Assembly (NCBI RefSeq): GCF_020404745.1
Contig: NZ_JAIZAP010000025.1
Location: 1-64,000, forward strand
Direction of reading: 5' to 3'
Length of the DNA stretch: 64,000 nucleotides
DNA from: Aquibacillus saliphilus
GTDB lineage: Bacteria; Bacillota; Bacilli; Bacillales; Amphibacillaceae
Positions 63,401 through 64,000 of this stretch are shown one piece after another (position 1 is the first letter of the stretch; every line of letters begins with the position of its first letter). The position numbers and the translations under genes were made by a program. The notes beneath the pieces are model-generated. The model saw only the letters and a list, made by a program, of their open reading frames with translations. It did not search any database and was not told where the DNA came from.

Positions 63401-64000
63401 TTAATCTCGTTTTCTAATGGTAAAGTTGTCGACAAGTAATAACCAGTTTTGTGGAAAGGCTAAGCCTAATTTCCAATAGCTTATTCCTCTAAGGTTTAAT
63501 TCTTTAATTAAATCAAATTTTGCTTGTATTGATCTAGCATCCTCGAACCAAACCTCATGTCTATTTCCCTCGTCGTCTGTGTAAAAGAAGAAGGGTGCTT
63601 GTGAATCATAATCATAGTCAATTGATACGTTTTGCTCTCTTGCTAATGTGATCGTTTGTTGTGGACTTAGTGCTTTTGCGAATTCTCCCCCCTCTACATA
63701 CGGAAGTGTCCAATCATAGCCGTATAAATTTTGGCCTAACATTATTTTGTTAGCAGGCATTTCTGTCAACGCGTATTCAACGACGTCACGAACTGGATTT
63801 ATTGGGGAAACCGCCCTCGCTGGACCACCGCTATACCCCCATTCATAAGTCATTAATACGACAAAGTCAGCTATTTCACCATGTGCTGCATAGTCATGTG
63901 CTTCATACCATGCACCTTCTTGAGTTGCACTCGTTTTAGGTGCGAGTGCAGTAGACATAAGAAGTCCGGCGTTTGTTAAGCGTTGTTTTGCCTTTCTTAA
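63401..64000 (-). CDS. SleL/YaaH-like spore cortex-lytic glycosidase, 3' part
   Basis: C-terminal 199 residues of a glycoside hydrolase family 18 protein; the reading frame stays open to the window edge, so the start and any LysM repeats lie beyond 64000. Visible family blocks: ALAPKTSATQEGAWYEAHDY, VVLMTYEWGYSGGP (just after the catalytic region) and the closing RGISYWKLGLAFPQNW. SleL acts on cortex fragments during germination. Its neighbours dck/dgk and a ger operon agree with yaaH in B. subtilis. The ATG at 63958 is internal, not the start. Confidence 0.9.
   Translation of the reverse strand, partial: LRKAKQRLTNAGLLMSTALAPKTSATQEGAWYEAHDYAAHGEIADFVVLMTYEWGYSGGPARAVSPINPVRDVVEYALTEMPANKIMLGQNLYGYDWTLPYVEGGEFAKALSPQQTITLAREQNVSIDYDYDSQAPFFFYTDDEGNRHEVWFEDARSIQAKFDLIKELNLRGISYWKLGLAFPQNWLLLVDNFTIRKRD

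Noticed and set aside
63956-63958. ATG at 63958 as the start of a 185-residue protein.
   Set aside because: The frame and the family similarity continue upstream to the window edge, so this is an internal methionine of a larger protein.

Overview
The window is the replication-origin region of a low-GC, spore-forming Gram-positive bacterium of the Bacillaceae. Evidence seen directly: dnaA-dnaN-yaaA-recF-remB-gyrB-gyrA in the Bacillus order, rpmH-rnpA-yidC-jag-mnmE-mnmG-rsmG-noc-soj-spo0J on the other side, consensus parS sites, TTATCCACA DnaA boxes on both sides of dnaA, T-box leaders, and sporulation or germination genes (yyaC, a GerA-type receptor operon, a SleL/YaaH-like lysin). Protein style and AT-rich spacers would fit the Oceanobacillus/Virgibacillus/Gracilibacillus neighbourhood, but that is an inference.

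Layout. Positions 1-28.8 kb form the left replichore arm, nearly all on the minus strand and pointing away from the origin: an M23 cell-wall hydrolase, purA, the gdpP-rplI-dnaB(dnaC) group with yybS, serA behind a serine T-box, the rpsF-ssb-rpsR operon, ychF, a small DUF951 gene, an MscS channel, a YkvI-family membrane protein, a DUF554 protein, spo0J/soj, noc, rsmG, mnmG, mnmE, jag, yidC, rnpA and rpmH. The plus-strand exceptions are a HAD phosphatase convergent with serA, and yyaC. Three parS sites lie at 14.6, 19.2 and 22.0 kb.

The origin has two DnaA-box regions (29.1-29.4 kb and 31.0-31.14 kb) around dnaA. The second runs straight into a DnaA-trio tract and AT-rich DNA (31.155-31.205 kb), the likely unwinding site. 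dnaA starts at TTG. A third DnaA-box group lies between jag and mnmE (26.36-26.52 kb).

From 31.2 to about 53 kb the right arm is mainly plus strand: dnaN, yaaA, recF, remB, gyrB, gyrA, a degenerate HD-GYP protein, guaB, an accessory insert (divergent uracil-DNA glycosylase, RpiR regulator and a 6-phospho-beta-glucosidase), dacA, pdxST, serS (T-box), tRNA-Ser and proC (T-box). There is no rRNA operon between gyrA and guaB. From 53 to 64 kb genes face both ways: dck/dgk, a sigma-B-like stress gene, tRNA-Arg, a germinant-receptor operon with a previously easy-to-miss 54-residue fourth gene, a decayed AhpD-like gene, a YceI protein behind a promoter/operator, acsA with a CcpA site, a DUF421 protein, and the 3' part of a SleL-like gene cut by the window end.

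The least explained material is intergenic: a family of nested-hairpin repeats (33.0, 43.4, 50.1, 59.3 kb) placed in the leaders of recF, the uracil-DNA glycosylase gene, serS and the ger operon, and a 513-bp composite inverted element at 17.6-18.2 kb. No CRISPR array, intact insertion sequence or defence system was found.
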